The notes under the pieces are model-generated. The model saw only the letters and a program-made list of their open reading frames with translations, ran no database searches and was not told the origin of the DNA. From positions 24,936,079-25,000,078 of the forward strand of contig NC_034010.1 of the NCBI RefSeq assembly GCF_000346465.2: a stretch of 64,000 nt of DNA, read 5' to 3'. The position numbers and the translations under genes were made by a program. Positions within the stretch are counted from its first letter, which is position 1, and each line of letters starts with the position of its first letter. The stretch is from Prunus persica. Lineage: Eukaryota > Streptophyta > Magnoliopsida > Rosales > Rosaceae. Shown here one piece after another: positions 35,485-47,242 of the stretch.

Positions 35485-37852
35485 ATGCCGTTTTGTCTGT
35501 CCTTACCTAACTCTGGTATCAGTCCACTCCTCCGACACGCCCCTCCGATTCGTTGCCAGTCCGCACGTGTCATCATCGCCGGCGAGTCAAACATGGCCGC
35601 CAACTCACTCCGAGTCGCCGCCGCTCAGATGACCTCTATCAATGACCTCGCCGCCAACTTCGCCACCTGCTCTCGCCTCGTCAAAGTACCCAACTTTACA
35701 CCTTTAAAAAAAAAAAAAATCAATTTGTTAAATAATTTTTTGTTTTTCAAAGTTTGATTAATTATTGATAATATCATATTATGATAAGCGAAGGAAGCAG
35801 CTGCCGCTGGAGCAAAATTGATATGCTTTCCAGAAAGCTTCTCTTTTATTGGTGCCAAAGATGGGGACAGTCTCAAAATAGCACAACCTTTGGACGGTCC
35901 AATTTTGCAACAGTACTGCTCTCTAGCAAGGTATATACTTAGTAATTTTGAAAAAAGAAAGAAACTTTATATCAGACATTTGATTTTTGTGGGTAATTGA
36001 AGTGAACCATTGAAGAATTAATTGCAGAGAATCTGGGATTTGGTTGTCTCTTGGAGGGTTCCAAGAAAAGGGGTCTGATGATGAACATTTGTTTAACACC
36101 CATGTTGTGGTTGATGATGCTGGGAACATCAGAAGCACATACAGAAAGATTCACTTGTATGTGAGCCTTTTTTTAAGTTCACTGCTTTGCACTATTTGGT
36201 AGCTGAACTTTTTGTGAAAACTGTGGTCATGTTGCAACCTATGTGCTTATAGCAAACAAAGTTGTTAAAGTTGTTTTGTTGTTGAAGGTTTGATGTGGAT
36301 ATTCCTGGTGGAAGGGCATACAACGAAGGCAGCTTCACAGAACCAGGTAATTTGCTTCCCACATATGTAATGTTCGGATTATATGTAAGTATTGGGACGG
36401 TTTCATTTACATTGTTTTAATCCTGGCGTTTGAATGTCCTCTTTTAACCATTAACATTTTTTGTACTATTGCTGTTTGTCTGTATTTTCAGGGAAGAATG
36501 TTGTTGCAGCAGATAGCCCGGTTGGACGCTTGGGTTTGACGGTTTGCTATGACCTGAGATTCCCAGAGCTTTACCAGCAGCTCAGGTTCCAACATGAGGC
36601 ACAGGTACACGTAGATTTTTCTTAGCATTGAAGTGCAATGGGGGTTATTTATCATCTCATATTGACTTCTTGCATTACAATCTGCAGGTTCTGTTGGTCC
36701 CTGCAGCCTTCACAAAAGTAACTGGGCTGGCGCACTGGGAGATTCTTCTACGTGCTCGTGCAATTGAAACTCAATGCTATGTATGGATTCCATTGGCTTC
36801 TTCATTAACATAACCTTTTCATATTTGTTTCTAGGGAACATATTCACTGACAATGTCATCTTGGATATGGTACTGTTCTTTGCTGCTACATTTTGGGGAT
36901 GATTATGTTATTTATGCATTGTTAGGTCATAGCTGCAGCACAAGCTGGACAACATAATGATAAAAGAGAGAGCCACGGCGAAACTTTAATTATTGATCCA
37001 TGGGGAACAGTTGTTGGCAGACTGCCTGGTGAGGACTTAATTTTCTTGTACATTCTAAGCTTCTTGAGATAGCTTTCAGTGGCTGTAGATCATGGCTTCA
37101 AGTTTAGTTAATAAAAGGAAATTTTGACCTATAAACCATCAATTTCTTTGTTAATCTCTCAAAGACTCCTATAATGAAGTTCAATTTTTCTTCGAATTTT
37201 GCTTTTGAGTTTCCCTTGTTAAACCATGGCAACTATTAACAAGCTATAAAAATTGATAATTGAAGGTGTTTTGAGTGTTGTTAATTTGTTCCTTGATAAT
37301 GTGGAAGAACAGATAAGAGACTTGGTCCTCTGTGTCAACTCATGTTTTACAAGATCCAGAATGGATCAGACGTATATAACTTTACTAGAAAGGTTTTTTG
37401 GTTGAGGATATTTTCAACTCTGAAATGCCTCACTATAGGTTGAACTTCACTGTAGCCATTCTTTGAAATACTAGAGTGTGTTACCTTTCCTAAGCGTCGA
37501 AAATGAAAAATAAGAAACTATAATGTCAAATCTGCTGCTTTATTGTTTGGAACCAGTTCTTAGCCTGGTGCTACTTGTACTAGCCAATGCTGCAACATAA
37601 TTTTAACATTTCATTATCTCTGTCTTAGATCGACTGTCAACAGGGATTGCTATAGCTGATATTGATCTCTCCGTGATCGATTCAGTGAGAGAAAAGATGC
37701 CAATTGCCAAGGTATGTTCTTTGTCTAGTTTGAAAAATGAAGTATATTTGTTTTCTTGATCGAATTGTGTTGTAGTAAACTAATTCATTTTATTTTGTTT
37801 GCTATTTCAGCACCGGAAGCCCGTTGAGTTCTGGAAATCTGCATCTCTATGA
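35485..37852 (+). CDS. Nitrilase-superfamily amidase (Nit1-type, deaminated glutathione amidase)
   Basis: Carbon-nitrogen hydrolase of the Nit1/NitFhit branch, a metabolite-repair enzyme that hydrolyses deaminated glutathione. Nine exons join: 35485-35685, 35794-35930, 36028-36156, 36288-36346, 36492-36604, 36688-36780, 36926-37028, 37629-37711 and 37811-37852 (319 aa from the first ATG). The catalytic triad is visible: Glu in KLICFPESFSF, Lys in STYRKIHLFDVD and Cys in LGLTVCYDLRFPELY. Other core motifs are RVAAAQMTS near the N-terminus and LLVPAAFTKVTGLAHW. A second in-frame ATG at 35593 (residue 37) gives a compact 283 aa enzyme. The extra 36 residues are Arg/Ser/Pro-rich without acidic clusters and could be an organelle-targeting peptide. 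Expected closest Arabidopsis relative is At4g08790, from memory. It is divergent from PP2C. Confidence 0.94.
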
Positions 37853-38916
37853 TTTGCGAGATGGTTTGCCCTGTGTACCCTTTTACTCAAAATGATATCT
37901 TAAAGCCATTTTGAACAGATAAAGAATAACGTAGCAAATTGAATATTTAGGATGCTACCGAAGTGTCAGCTATGGCCTTTCTCCTTTGACCAATAAACAA
38001 ACATCAATATCAATGTAGGATCGAACTATACATTCTTCTACTTCAGCATATGGATTGTTGTATTAGACCGGTCTTACTTTAAGAGAAAAAGAATACATTT
38101 TTAGAGAGAATATGTTCATCAAACTATATCCTCTGCAAATGGATATGAAGGATCAAGTAATTGGTGCTTTTAAAGAATACATTTTTCTATTTTGCCTCTT
38201 GGTGTACAGATCAAAACATTAAATTTAAAACCCGAAAAAAGAAACCTTAAGATGGAGGCCTGGTTTGAAGATACGGGTTTTAGCCGAGTTGGCTAGAGAG
38301 GATGTGTTTCTCACTTTGCACCCGAGTTCGAATTCATCTCCTTATAGTTTAGATTAGATTAAAGTTGAATATAGCTTGAATACAAAAAGATGGAGGGCTG
38401 GTTTGGCCTCCTAACTCAGTTTTTTCTCATAGATTTCTTATTCAAAGATCAATCTTAGTAGACGTATCAAGCCTGTTTAAAGATTAAAGATATTGTTGTC
38501 CCAATCTTAATTAGGATCGTTTCTTTAATTATTGTTCATAAAGCTGAACCAAATCACATGACATGACATAGAAAAATCGATACCAATGTGTCCACACGTG
38601 CTAGGATAACTACATAGTCAGCAGGAAATTCCTGTTCAAGTTCCAAAAATTTGCCATTGGATTGGTCAGAGGTTAAAAGATGCACTATCCATTGTCGATT
38701 GAGACTGAAAGTAGTGGGGAAATGGGAATCTCTTCTTTCTCAAAGCAAATCCATTTGCATGCCTTTCTTTTATTTTCCTGTGCAACCTTTCTTTATATCT
38801 TCACAGAATCTAACCCAAATTAGAAATCTCTTGTATTATATACAAGTTCCAAACTTTCACTCACTACCTCTCACCCAAAAACAAATCACAACCAAGAAAC
38901 CCTGCTAAAGTTTCTA
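37853..38916. other. Intergenic DNA between amidase and ATS3-like genes
   Basis: Contains the amidase 3' UTR, a SINE with clear target duplications (38249-38405) and the ATS3-like promoter. A TATA-like TTATATACA at about 38834 lies some 80 bp before the ATS3-like start codon. Confidence 0.55.
38268..38386 (+). mobile_element. tRNA-derived SINE (Au-like) with target-site duplication
   Basis: An A-box TAGCCGAGTTGG at 38281 and a B-box GAGTTCGAATTC at about 38325 are followed by an A-rich tail (ACAAAA). The element is flanked by 19 bp direct repeats AAGATGGAGGCCTGGTTTG (38249-38267) and AAGATGGAGGGCTGGTTTG (38387-38405), differing at one position. The internal 'GTTGGCTAGAG...GCACCCGAGTTCGAATTC' layout resembles plant Au-type SINEs. 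Confidence 0.78.
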
Positions 38917-39420
38917 ATGAAGAGAATGAGCATTTTAACTGTCTTCGCAATTTTCTTCATCATTTCTATGCCAATCAATGCAATGCAACCTAACAACTAT
39001 GGCTTCCAAGGATCCAAAACAAACTGCACCTACTCCATTGAGATTGAGACAACATGTGCACAATCTGCCGGAACCACGGACCATGTCAGTGTCAGATTCG
39101 GGGACTCTGAGGGTAACTTGATCATAGTGAAGCATCTGAACAACCCTAAGCTATTGTATGCTCCAAAGGGTGGTTTGAGACGTAGGGGTTATGGTGGGTT
39201 TGGACGATGTGCCAAAGACATGTTTGAGGCCAGTGGACCATGCATGAGCCAGTGGGTGTGCTCTCTGTACCTGAAGAAGGTCGGCTCAGACGACTGGCGA
39301 CCTGGCCGGGTGAAGGTGCTTCATCAACAAGATGGCAGCCGTGTAGTGCCAGTTTCTTATGTGTTCTATTTTAGGACATTTGTTCCAGAAAATGTTTGGT
39401 ATGGGTTTAATTATTGTTAG
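38917..39420 (+). CDS. Embryo-specific protein ATS3-like secreted protein (PLAT-type fold)
   Basis: Intronless gene for 167 aa with a clear signal peptide (MKRMSILTVFAIFFIISMP, cleavage likely near INA-MQ). Mature-protein features are CTYSIEIETTC, DHVSVRFGDSEGN, RCAKDMFEASGPCM, VCSLYLKKVGSDDWRPGRVK and the C-terminal PENVWYGFNYC. This cysteine and aromatic layout is that of the plant ATS3 family, with a single PLAT/LH2-like beta sandwich. Molecular function is not established; family members are seed- or stress-linked secreted proteins. It lies between the amidase (same strand) and the coiled-coil gene (convergent). The start is the only Met giving the signal peptide. Confidence 0.87.
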   Translation: MKRMSILTVFAIFFIISMPINAMQPNNYGFQGSKTNCTYSIEIETTCAQSAGTTDHVSVRFGDSEGNLIIVKHLNNPKLLYAPKGGLRRRGYGGFGRCAKDMFEASGPCMSQWVCSLYLKKVGSDDWRPGRVKVLHQQDGSRVVPVSYVFYFRTFVPENVWYGFNYC

Positions 39421-39840
39421 TTTTGATGGATTTACTTATTTGTTCTTGTTTAGTCTCTATTTTCGGGTCTTTTGCTGCTTTTTTTAGCTAAACTGTTAAA
39501 TGAATTTTCTGAATCTCAGCAACTTCAATTATACCAGAAACCAGAAATAAGAAAAATAGATCCAGGAAATCTCTGGAGTGAAAACCAACAGATTCATTAA
39601 CCTCCTTGTCAAGAGAGAGAATATCTTGATCATGCCAACAAAGGCAAACCAACTATGAATAAGGACTGGTAGATTACAGTCAAATCATGATATGTTTCTC
39701 ACTTCTTGCTCTATCAAGATAAAAGGAAAAGGCGGGAAAAGTATACAAATGGGGAAGGAAAAAAAAACCTATTAGAACTTGGGGAGTATAGGACTATGAA
39801 CAATGTATTCACCCTATGAGAAAGGCCTGCTCTTTGACAG
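39421..39840. other. Short gap between convergent ATS3-like and coiled-coil genes
   Basis: Probably the two 3' UTRs. No additional feature is seen. Confidence 0.5.
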
Positions 39841-42800
39841 TTATTGAAGCAAAAAACCTCGCATAGAATCGGGACTGGATAGAAGGTCAAACGGCTTGTT
39901 CGCTATGGTATCTTTGAGGATTGTGATCTGACCTTCCTTTAGAAGTATGTCTTCATCGAGGGTTTCAATCTTCTTCTTTAACATATTAATCTCTGAGTTC
40001 AGTAACATGTTCTTCTCGTTGTATTTCTTCACCTCCTCCCACATCATATCTCTCTCCTCTGAAATTTTTGGCAGTATCCCCCTCGTAACTGTTAATTCTT
40101 TCGTAGATGCCTGGAGGTCACTTTGAAGCTGGCTTATGTTCTCATCCTTCTTAAGCATCTGCATTATTATGGAAGAAGAAGAAGAAGGAAAAAAAATAAA
40201 ATAATAATTAACCTATAGAAGGCAAATACTAGGCACAACTGGTATAACTTAATAAATAAATTTCTTCATTGTCGTTAAAACTGTTATTGGGGCCTGAAAA
40301 AAAGAATCAAATTCTGAAATGTGTGGCTAATCCTCAAGTAACATAAATTAGAGGCATTATTATGCAACTTCAAGAAATATACATAAATCAGTCGAAAACC
40401 CAAAAGAAAATTGACATCAATATAATGGAAAAAAACTGCAACTGTAGTGGAAACAGACCACATAGATAATGCACATATGCAACATTATACAGCATATTCC
40501 ATGCAATTGTGATCATGCATTTTCTCATAACAGTCTTTTATGTCTTCATTTGTCCTTGTAAAGCCCTCAACTAGTAACTCATTGGGTTAAAACATCATGT
40601 GAAGTAAATATATGAAAATTGTTATTTGTATCTCTTAAAGCACATAATCACATACGTCATAAAAACAAACAAAGCACCAGATTCATACATATTATGATCT
40701 CTAATATTAAAATTTATATCGTACGTGATATTAAGGGTTACCTGCAGTTCAAGGTCCTTCAACTTGTGGGTGACACAGGAAAGGTTGTCCATTGCATTTT
40801 GAACTTCACATCGGAGAATATCATTTCCTCTTACAGCTGCTGCAAGTTCGGCTTGCAACTGCTCAACTTCCAGCTCTTTAGAATACAACTTTTCTCTTAG
40901 TAGGCTTGTTAGTAAAATTTCTGCTTTAAGCTCATATCTCATATCGTCCTAGATAAGTAAGAGTGATAAAACCAAGCATCAATAACTGTGTGTGTGTAGA
41001 ATACAAACAAAGAACTCATTCAAAAATAATAACAGAAAAATTCATATTTAGTGTCCTTTCTCTAAGAATAACCACAGAACATGACTAACCTCTGGATTTT
41101 GATCATTTGGAGACCCATCAGCATTAATGCACTTAGATGGATATTTTGAAGAGGCCAGACTGGATTTTTCATGCAGCAAAGCAGACATGGTGTGCAAACT
41201 TCTTGCTAAACTTTCAGTTCCACGCTTTAAGCCCTGAACTTTCATTTCAGATTCAACAAAAAACTGCCCATCTAAACCATTCTTAGATTCTGGAAGTTGG
41301 CCTGCTTTCCCTTTGGCAAATTCCAGTAAATTTGAACATAACTGGGAGCTCTCGTTTAGGATCGATAGCCCTTGATTTTGCAAACAGCAGATCCGTGTCC
41401 ACATCTCCTTATCTAGCTTAAAGGTCAAAGCACCATTTTCTTTCCCACTGCCTCTCAACCGGTCTAACAAGTGTATATTCTCATGCCTAAGAGAATCAAC
41501 TTCAAGCCTATGAGATTCCAACTCCCTTCTCAAGGCCAGCTCTACTCCTGTCAATCTTATCTGCTCCATCTGCAATTTAGAAATATGCTTATCAACCCTC
41601 TCCAATGATTGGTTCTTCCTAAATTCCTCACCAAAACCTTCACGCAAGCCATCAATTGTCTTCTCTTGTTCTTTGCAGGTTCTTAATAATCTTGTAATAG
41701 ACTTCCGCAAATCCTTGCACTCCTTATCCTTCTCTTCAAAACTTTTATGGATGCAAACACGATTTTCCTCCGCTGCTCTATACTTCTCCTGTAAGTCTGA
41801 GAGATTATTTTTTAAATCTTGATTCTCCTCTCTCGTTTCCCCCAGCCTTGTTGTGAGGCCCTTAAGCTGTTGCTCTGAATTTGTTATCACACTTCTACTC
41901 TCAGTTTCTCTCGCATTAAAGGAAGAAACTTCTCTTTGAAGTGAGACATTTTGCTCTGCAAGCTCTCTAACCCGCTCACGAAGCCTCTGCTCTTCCAACT
42001 GATATTTCTCAAGCTTAAGTGACCAGTCAGTTGACCTTCTGTCTAGTTCCCTCTCCAATGCTGACTGCAACTCATTCTTCTCCTTCTCTAGTTTTTTGGT
42101 TCGTGACTCCAGTTCTCCCTTTGCCAGTCTGAGTTCTTTCTTGGCAGAAGCCCTCTCAGCAATGCGCAACTGTAGGAGGTTTGAAACCTCAAGTGCCAAG
42201 TCTATCCTCTGATCAGTAAGGTTTCTAACTGTTTGCTGAACATTGTACCCACTATCTCTAAGAAAGCTTTCCTGTTCAAGTTCTTCTGAAAGAAGCATGA
42301 CATTCTCCTCAGCTTCCTTCAATCTTCTTTCCAATTCCACATCCATGTCTTCTTGAGTCTCATCGGTGTTTAAACCGTCACAATTGTCTCCATAGATAAG
42401 TTTCTGCAAGCTTGAGTAGTCATCCCCATGATAATTTTTCTGGGCAACCAGATCTGATCTACCATATATATCCTCGATGGTGACTGGCATATCATGGTCA
42501 AACTCCTTTTCATGTGTTGGTTGAATACCATGAGACTGTGAGAGCCTCTCAACAACATTCTTTGCAAGTCTCCGGGGAGATTCATGCCCAAATCCATTTT
42601 CTGCCCAGTCTCTGGATGACAAACGAAAACGAGAACTTTTAGCCTCTCTAAATGAATGAGCCCTGGGTGAATTGGGTGCTGTAAACTGAGCTCGCGGAGG
42701 ACGGAATCCACCACCATTTCCATTCCCACATAAGTTTCTAGAGGAAGAATTGTTTTTCTGTCTGCCCCTTTCCTCCTGCTCTCCATCAATGTAACGGTCC

Positions 42801-43448
42801 AAAACTTTGGATGAGATATTACTAGAGCAAGTGGAGGAGCTCCCAGACGAATCACGGTGAATTCTAGAGGAGCCAGCAGAACATGGCCTCTCTAGTCCAT
42901 GTGTATTTTGAACAGCTGGAACTTCAACAGGTTTAGCCTCATACCTCTCCGGAGTAAGAGTCCTGCAACTGGTATGCATCACAAGCCCAACAAAATTAGC
43001 CTCGAGAATTTTTTTTATTAAACAAGACTGCAAAATATTGTACTTGCGCTTAGTCAACAAGACATAAGTTGATGCAAAAGCCTCACCAAGATGATTGGCC
43101 ACATTGTTGATGAGGAACGCTACTTGCAGGACTGCATGGAGATCTACTTTGATATCTTGAAGAGGAAAAATTGTTTTGTGCTGGCTCATTTCCAAGAAAG
43201 GCTGCTGATGATAATGACCGGCTCCTTCTAAGACCTGGACTTTTACTAGAGTTCTGTATATCAGTTACTTGCTTTCGAGATTTAGAAAAAAATCCCTTAG
43301 GGCTTCGGAAACTATTCTCGGCCATGTCACCAACTTGATTGCCATCTTCTGATGGGTTCTCCCAGTATATCTGCTTATCAGTTGATGGAGAAACATTGTT
43401 GTTTCCATTGCTAGAAGCAGAAGATCTGAAAAAGAAGAGCTTCTTCAT
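39841..43448 (-). CDS. Long coiled-coil protein of the plant At3g55060/At2g39300 family
   Basis: Four exons join: 43448-43087, 42962-41090, 40948-40742 and 40158-39841 (919 aa). The N-terminus MKKLFFFRSSASSNG and a Ser/Arg-rich low-complexity region (about 1-240, including RSRSLSSAAF and TAPNSPRAHSFRE) precede a very long heptad-rich coiled coil. It starts near residue 310 (ELERRLKEAEENVMLLSEEL) and runs with short breaks to the C-terminus. There are no transmembrane segments and no catalytic motif. The family is annotated only as uncharacterised or 'CAP-Gly domain linker'-like. A structural or scaffolding role is inferred from the coiled coil alone. The exon 1/2 junction (TCTTG/GTGAGG to TGCAG/GACTC) gives a Trp codon, and other donors nearby would break the frame. 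A leader intron upstream is likely but not located. The next gene (MAEA) is divergent. Confidence 0.86.
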
Positions 43449-44075
43449 GTTTGAATCTTCAGCAGAAAATGCTAACTGCAGCACATTAAATCTCTGTACC
43501 AGATGGGGTCTCTCTGAACCTGAAATAATTTAGGAACAAAAAAACATATGATTACCATTAATACTGTTGGGGAGTAGGGATAGGAGAAAAGCAAATGAAT
43601 CATTGCAAAGATTATCAGTGCAGCAGTGTCCACCTCATAGAAGAAAAGAAACTAAGAAATCAAGCAGCCATGGGCATAATAATAATGACAGAAATATGAA
43701 CTGGAAAGCAATAACATTGGCTGAATTAAGTACAAGAAAGCACCTGGATTAAGGCACAGAAAGTGATAGATATTAGTTATTTTATTTGCACAAGCATTTA
43801 AAAAAAGAATATGTCAGAATCCCAAAGTTAAAATCATTAGTATCTAACACCGGAAAATTTATATGGAGAAACCATAGTTGCATTTACTGTTTTTCCAATA
43901 ATAATAAAAGTACAAAAAGAATGTTAGAAATTAGAATCCCAGATGCTAAAACCAAGAAAAATCAGTGACCAATATAATGACTCCTTGAAAAGAACTATGT
44001 TTAGGGGGCGGGGGCGAAGGTGCATCCCACATTTTCTAAGAAGCCAAAACTCAGGGGCAAGTCCTAATCGTTTAA

Positions 44076-44134
<59 letters not shown>
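44076..44134. repeat. Compound (TA)n(GA)n microsatellite
   Basis: About 11 TA units (44076-44097) run directly into about 18 GA units (44098-44134). The block lies upstream of the coiled-coil gene. Confidence 0.96.
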
Positions 44135-44136
<2 letters not shown>

Positions 44137-45585
44137 AAATGCATTAGAATTCAGTATTTATGGAAGCCATGCATACCCTTCTTCTCCTAGACAAGATTCT
44201 TAAGAAGCAACCACGCAGTTTGCAGTAACAATACACCAACAGATGAAATTGCTAAACCACAGCCTGCAGCCAAAAGAAAGATGAAAGGTAGATAAATAAT
44301 GAGGAAAGCTTTAATCTAAGAATTTCTCTATGTAGAATCTTAGTCTTGTGCATCAACATCCCTACTCCTACCATTATTTCCAGCAACTAGCTCCGTGCAT
44401 ATAATAAAAAATGGAACACAAGAAGAATTAAATATAGATAAACACATAATAGCATTTTAAAAGAGGAGGTCACGTGAGCAGAAGGTGCAATATAGATTTC
44501 AGTAACGTTCCTCTGCCGTTGAAAATCACGAAATACATGACCACAGCATATGTGTCAGCAGGTCTGATTCAATTCCACTCTGGGCTTATTAGCTCAGCCA
44601 AGCTGGCGTGAAAAGACCACAATAGCCTCGTCACTTTCATTACCCTTAAACCCTAAACTACTCACACCGGGAGGTAATTTCAAGCCTATAATTAAAAACA
44701 ACTGACGATTTCTTTATACAATCTGACGCCAAAAGTATCAAATCATCAAATACTTTTCGCAATTCCACAAAAATCGACGCATTTCGTCATGATCCTATAT
44801 CCCAAAGAAACCAGATCCAGATATCCAATATTAAAAAGAAACAATAGACTCCATACGATTCCGTTTGGTTACTGAGAAAATGAAGGAAAGAAAAGTAACA
44901 ATATATGCGACTGCATACAATTTCTGCAACCTAAAGCTAAAATCTGATAGAAGAAACGATACAATTACCAAATATCTAACTCCAATCTATACGATTACTT
45001 CTTCAGTTCGAGAATTTTCTCTAAACAAGCAACTTAATTCCTGTTTGGCCACTAAGAAAATGAAAGAAAATAATGATACAAACAGACGGATTACTCACAC
45101 ACTTCCAGTGATTTCATGACCAAGAAATAAAGAAAAGCATCAGCCATGTCTCGACAACTTTTCTTTTACTAAAAAATTGAACACCAGAGAAAATGAACTC
45201 TCACAAAATGAAATTCCGTCTCAATTTCCCCAACTTTCTCTGCAACAAAACAGCAAAAAGAAAATAAAAGGAAAAAAAAAAGAAAGACTCAGAAATTCCT
45301 TACTCTGCTTTTTTTTCCCAAAAGGTCAAAAAAATTCAGTCCACAGAGAGAAGCCAGCAGCGGAGCAAATAATCCAATTCAACAAACGACTCAAAAACGG
45401 AAATTCAAAACGTGAAAAATCTAGAGAATTAAATTCTGAATATCTTTGGAGTTACTTACTTGCTAAAACATGCTGGTCCGTTTTAGGATACGCATTGGCT
45501 CAGGAAAATTCAAAATTCAAAATAAAATGAAATGGCTTCCAACTCAGGAACCCGAACTCTATGGGAAACGGATTTTTAAAAGAGC

Positions 45586-45589
<4 letters not shown>

Positions 45590-45619
<30 letters not shown>
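45590..45619. repeat. (GA)n microsatellite
   Basis: About 15 GA units sit next to the GC-richer block 45620-45720, a likely core promoter or leader of the minus-strand coiled-coil gene. A second, imperfect GAGAGG run follows at 45745-45765. Confidence 0.93.
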
Positions 45620-45621
<2 letters not shown>

Positions 45622-47050
45622 TTACTCAAAACGGCGTTAGAGGCCGGCGTTTCGACCGTTAAGCTCCAAACGGCGAGTTTTGGTTCTGCGACTGTGGCAG
45701 ACAAAATTGGGCGCTCTCAATGATGTTGAGTGAACAAATAAAAGAGAGGGAGAGGGAGAGGGAGAGTGCGTCAAACGATTTGTAAATGCCCTTCAACCAA
45801 TAGAATTATTTTTTGGTTATAAGCTTGGAGGGCAAATTAGTCCGAAAGCGAAACTTTTAAAATTTTGTCGTCTGCGGAAAAAGCGGGGGAGGAGCGGTGT
45901 CTGATAGCGCGCAAATCAGGTGAAATCAGGTACAAGTGAGATCGAAACTCTGTGCAATTATGCTTTGCCACGTTGTCAAGTAGGTGATCCTTGCTTAAGC
46001 TTGGCTAGTGACCCGTTAAGGAATTCACAAAAGTTTCCACAAAATCATTTTATTAGTTGAATACTGCTTGTATGGTCAAAATTATGTTATACCATAATAT
46101 AACACGTTAAATTATCTGATAAGATAATATTTCGAGCAAAATTTATACTAAAGTGATGTCATTTTGTTTTGTATTAATCGTTTAAATTTTGTGAGCATAA
46201 TTGATAGTTTTCTCCTTGAAATAAGATGAATGATAATGTTGCAGGAGGACAAATATCATTGTAGTTTTAAACTTTTTCAAATAGTCACACAGCAGGCAAA
46301 AGTTGGCAACTCTTGTCCCTCAAGATTGTCTGTATAAATATATATTGCATGGTGATACCAAACACTATTATTGTATTGAATGTTAAGGCCTTTTTTTAGA
46401 GTGTGGAAGTAATATATTGGGTTCTTTCAAGATTGTTTTTTTTTTTTTTCCATGAATTGAATGTACAACTTCAAACTCAAGCCATTCTTAGACTAAAGTG
46501 GAAACCCAAATCAAAGCCTGCCATTAACGAAATTTTCTCTTTTTAAAAAAAGAAAAAAGAAAAAAAGAAAAGAAAAGAAAGATAAAGTAAAAAAGGCCGT
46601 AGGAACTCAATACATAAAACTGAGATTCAAAGATTATCCATCCGAAAGCTCATCAGCGTGTACCTTCCTTTATTATGGGTCATGATGCACATCATTATAG
46701 GTCATTTTAGCTTTTTCAAATTAGAACATGTTTTTCTAATGATCGTTAACTAGGTGTATGCATTGCACATATAGATAGAGAGTGAAATGTTGTAAAACGA
46801 GCTTGTTGTCGTTTAAGTGGTGAAAAACATTTACTCATAGACTTGATGTTTATGCGAATAGTTATATGCATAGACACATTTTTATATTTTTTCGTATTAA
46901 CTTTGATATAAACACTATTATGATGACCTTTGGGGGATATGGATAACCTTCATCTTTGGGTTTTGCTTTTTGGGCCAGGCGTATCCTTGCTTAATTGGGC
47001 CTATATTAATGAAGTATTTCCTCGTGAAAAAAGAAAAGAAGTTGAGACCG

Positions 47051-47060
47051 TTATATAAAA
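47051..47060 (+). promoter_or_regulatory. Candidate TATA box of MAEA gene
   Basis: TTATATAAAA lies about 185 bp before the start codon, followed by AGCCCAC. TGGGCC motifs (site II type, common in plant housekeeping promoters) occur just upstream near 46970 and 46997. Promoter use is inferred. Confidence 0.45.
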
Positions 47061-47242
47061 GCCCACGAAATCGCAACGCGGTCGTTTTATGTCTCCCACT
47101 TCTAGTTTCACTGCAATCAACATTCTGTTCTCTTCCCCCATCTGCCTTTGTCCGCACTCTTTCCTCTCTCTGTAATTTCTCCACTCTCACACTCAAATCT
47201 CCAATCAATCCTTCTATCTCTTCTGCTTCTTCTACTTTCTCG

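Larger units (their letters stand above)
43449..47242. other. Intergenic/promoter DNA between divergent coiled-coil and MAEA genes
   Basis: 3.8 kb without a coding exon. It is A-rich on the plus strand and contains two microsatellite blocks, a telo-box-like TTAAACCCTAAAC at 44646-44658 and, near MAEA, a TATA-like sequence and TGGGCC (site II-like) motifs. Open frames at 43567-45530 are Lys/Asn-rich translations of A-rich DNA without family features. Part of it is probably the 5' leader of the coiled-coil gene. Confidence 0.55.

Noticed and set aside
38268..38386. tRNA gene between amidase and ATS3-like genes
   Set aside because: Same reasoning: flanked by a 19 bp duplication, and no acceptor stem.
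42370..42855. 161-codon minus-strand open frame
   Set aside because: Alternative frame within the large coiled-coil exon 42962-41090.
44865..45530. Lys/Asn-rich open frames
   Set aside because: A-rich intergenic DNA; no family signature, no codon bias and no splice-consistent extension.
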